NCBI RefSeq assembly: GCF_014170335.1
Contig: NZ_LZZS01000038.1
Coordinates: forward strand, 62,001 to 126,000
DNA: 64,000 nt
Direction of reading: 5' to 3'
Source of the DNA: Achromobacter sp. UMC46
Lineage (GTDB): Bacteria; Pseudomonadota; Gammaproteobacteria; Burkholderiales; Burkholderiaceae_B
Every line of letters starts with the position of its first letter. Positions within the stretch are counted from its first letter, which is position 1. Position numbers and translations under genes: made by a program. This document shows, one piece after another, positions 62,510 to 64,000 of the stretch. The notes below the pieces were generated by a model, which made no database searches, was not told the DNA's origin, and saw nothing but the letters and a program-made list of their open reading frames with translations.

Positions 62510-63907
62510 CTAGACCCGCAGTTTGTTGAACCGGACGGTATTGACCACCACCGCCAGCGCGGCGCAAACCGTCCCCAGCACCAGCGCCAGACCAGGGCCA
62601 TGAGCGACGCTGACGCTGAAGGCGATGGCCACCAGCGCCGTGCCGAAGCTCTGGCCGAAGACCCGCGTCGTCGCCTGCAGGCCGCCCGCCGCGCCGCTGC
62701 GGGAGCGGGGCGCCGCCGACAGCATGGCGCGGTTGTTCGGCGTCTGGAAGAAGCCGAAGCCCACCCCGGCCACGAACATGCCCGCCACGATGGGCCAATT
62801 GGATACCGTCGACGGCAGCAGCGCCAGCGACAGCATGCCGACCACCATGGTCGCCGCCCCCACGCCGCTCAGGGTGGCGGCGGAGTAGCGGTCGGACAGG
62901 CGGCCCGCCAGCGGCGCGATGAGGGCCGTGCCCACAGGCCAGGCGCCCATCAGCATGCCCACTTCCAGATACGGCCGGCCAAGCACCTGCTGGAAATAGA
63001 ACGGCAACGACACATACGACGCCATCTGCGCCGCGAAGGTGCAGGCCGACGCGCCCACGGCGAACGCCAGCGGGCGGATGCGCAGCAGGTCCACCGGCAC
63101 CAGCGGCGCCGGCTGCTTGCTGACACGGCGCACCAGCACCATGCCGGCCACTGACGCGATCGCCACCAGGCCGATGCCGCGCAGCAGATCCTGGCCCATC
63201 ATGTCCACGCCCGAAATGAAGACGCCCAGCGTCGCCATGCAGAGCAGGGCGCTGATCCAGTCCAGCTTCACGTCGTTGCGCGGCACTTCGGGCAGATGGC
63301 GCAGGCCGAACATGGCCAGCACGCAGATCGGCAGGTTCACCGCGAAGATCCAGGGCCACGGCGCTACCGACAGGATGGCCGACCCGATTGTCGGGCCCAG
63401 CACCGACATCACCGCCACCGTGGTGGCGTTGATGCTGATGCCCCGGCCCAGCATCTTCAGGGGATAGATGTTGCGCACCAGGCCGCCGAACATGCACATC
63501 AGCGTCGCGGCGCCCACGCCCTGGAACACGCGAGCGGCGGTCAGCTGCCACAGCGTGCCGGCCAGCGCGCACCCCAGCGACGCCAGGGTGAACAGCATCA
63601 GGCCGAAGGTGAACATGCGGCGAAAGCCGATGCGTTCGGCCAGCGCCGACAACGGCAGCAGCATCATCACCACCGCCAGGTTGTAGGCGTTGACGACCCA
63701 GACCGCTTCGGCGGGCGACGCGTTGAGATCGACGGCGATGGTGGGCAGCGCCACGTTGGCGATGGTAGTGTCCAGCACCGACAGGCTGATGCCCGTCATC
63801 ACCGTGGCGGCCGCCCAATACCGCCTGGGGGCCGGCAAGCCGTCTGGCGGGGCGGGCTTGGCCCCGCCAGACGGCGGCGTGTCCCGGGCGGAGTCGTTCT
63901 CCGCCAT
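62510..63907 (-). CDS. DHA2-family (14-TM) MFS efflux transporter
   Basis: 465 residues from the ATG at 63907; the ATG shares its A with the glmU stop (TGATG). Motifs: MTGISLSVLDTTIANVALPTIAVDLNAS and NAYNLAVVMMLLPLSALAERIGFRRMF near the N-terminus, LLCMATLGVFISGVDMMG mid-protein and 14 hydrophobic segments. EmrB/QacA-type drug:H+ antiporter. Its position between glmU and the ugd/GT pair is unusual for a core locus. Confidence 0.88.
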   Translation of the reverse strand: MAENDSARDTPPSGGAKPAPPDGLPAPRRYWAAATVMTGISLSVLDTTIANVALPTIAVDLNASPAEAVWVVNAYNLAVVMMLLPLSALAERIGFRRMFTFGLMLFTLASLGCALAGTLWQLTAARVFQGVGAATLMCMFGGLVRNIYPLKMLGRGISINATTVAVMSVLGPTIGSAILSVAPWPWIFAVNLPICVLAMFGLRHLPEVPRNDVKLDWISALLCMATLGVFISGVDMMGQDLLRGIGLVAIASVAGMVLVRRVSKQPAPLVPVDLLRIRPLAFAVGASACTFAAQMASYVSLPFYFQQVLGRPYLEVGMLMGAWPVGTALIAPLAGRLSDRYSAATLSGVGAATMVVGMLSLALLPSTVSNWPIVAGMFVAGVGFGFFQTPNNRAMLSAAPRSRSGAAGGLQATTRVFGQSFGTALVAIAFSVSVAHGPGLALVLGTVCAALAVVVNTVRFNKLRV

Positions 63908-64000
63908 CACGACTTCTTGACCGGACGCTGCCAACCCTCGATGGTGAGCTGTTTGGCGCGCGACACGGTCAGCTTGCCGGCCGGCGCGTCGCGGGTCAGG
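63907..64000 (-). CDS. glmU: Bifunctional GlmU (C-terminal end), cut by window edge
   Basis: The last ~30 codons read LTRDAPAGKLTVSRAKQLTI then EGWQRPVKKS before a TGA. The ...ArakQ...gWqRPvKk C-terminus is the signature end of GlmU (N-acetylglucosamine-1-phosphate uridyltransferase/glucosamine-1-phosphate acetyltransferase). Makes UDP-GlcNAc, the precursor of peptidoglycan, LPS and the Vi polymer. glmU near glmS is typical of beta-proteobacteria. Confidence 0.8.
   Translation of the reverse strand, partial: LTRDAPAGKLTVSRAKQLTIEGWQRPVKKS

Overview
The window looks like chromosome from a high-GC beta-proteobacterium of the Alcaligenaceae, most probably Achromobacter. This rests on the glmU/glmS neighbourhood, the Bug-type solute receptor, the many LysR and Lrp regulators, and a Vi-antigen-like capsule locus that includes a VexL-type lyase gene. 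No rRNA, tRNA or CRISPR array was recognised.

Layout. (1) About 1-13.3 kb is a phosphorus-acquisition block. It holds a PhoD-type phosphatase (cut by the left edge), a phosphonate operon (phnD-phnC-phnE, an iron alcohol dehydrogenase, phnX) bracketed by two similar LysR genes, and a reverse-strand set of a phosphodiesterase-LamG lipoprotein, a small lipoprotein and a Tat-exported phospholipase C. (2) 13.6-19.75 kb is one giant Gly-rich autotransporter. (3) 19.8-24.8 kb (reverse) holds a GAF-LytTR regulator, two periplasmic serine hydrolases and an outer-membrane protein. (4) 24.9-33.5 kb has a visibly lower GC content: an orphan HipB-like repressor with paired operators, a VOC protein, and a catabolic operon (luciferase-like monooxygenase, Bug receptor, flavin reductase-MarR fusion, GST, CoA-transferase, aldehyde dehydrogenase) with a divergent LysR gene. 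(5) 33.5-47 kb (reverse) is a Vi-type capsule operon in the order tviB-tviD-tviE-vexA-vexB-vexC-vexD-vexE-vexL, with no tviC. Its ATPase subunit VexC has lost all the ATPase motifs and its permease VexB has a long N-terminal extension. (6) 47.5-53 kb is an amino-acid metabolism operon (aldolase, aminotransferase, deacetylase, MFS transporter) with a divergent Lrp gene, ending at a clear terminator. (7) 53.2-57.5 kb is an apparent Tn7-like element without transposition genes, inserted at the classical attTn7 position 25 bp downstream of glmS and abutting the right end of an older, related element with exactly 5 bp between them. Its cargo is a nucleotidyltransferase-like protein, an FAD oxidoreductase, a GNAT acetyltransferase, two small unknown proteins and a decayed IS3 transposase fragment. 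(8) 57.5-64 kb is core envelope-precursor biosynthesis: glmS, a divergent Lrp gene, a GT4 glycosyltransferase, ugd, a DHA2 efflux pump and the 3' end of glmU.

Most interesting: the tandem Tn7-like ends at attTn7, the degenerate ABC ATPase in the capsule exporter, the missing TviC epimerase, and the flavin reductase-MarR fusion in an uncharacterised catabolic operon. All identifications come from reading motifs and context by eye; no searches or alignments were run, and GC statements are visual estimates.
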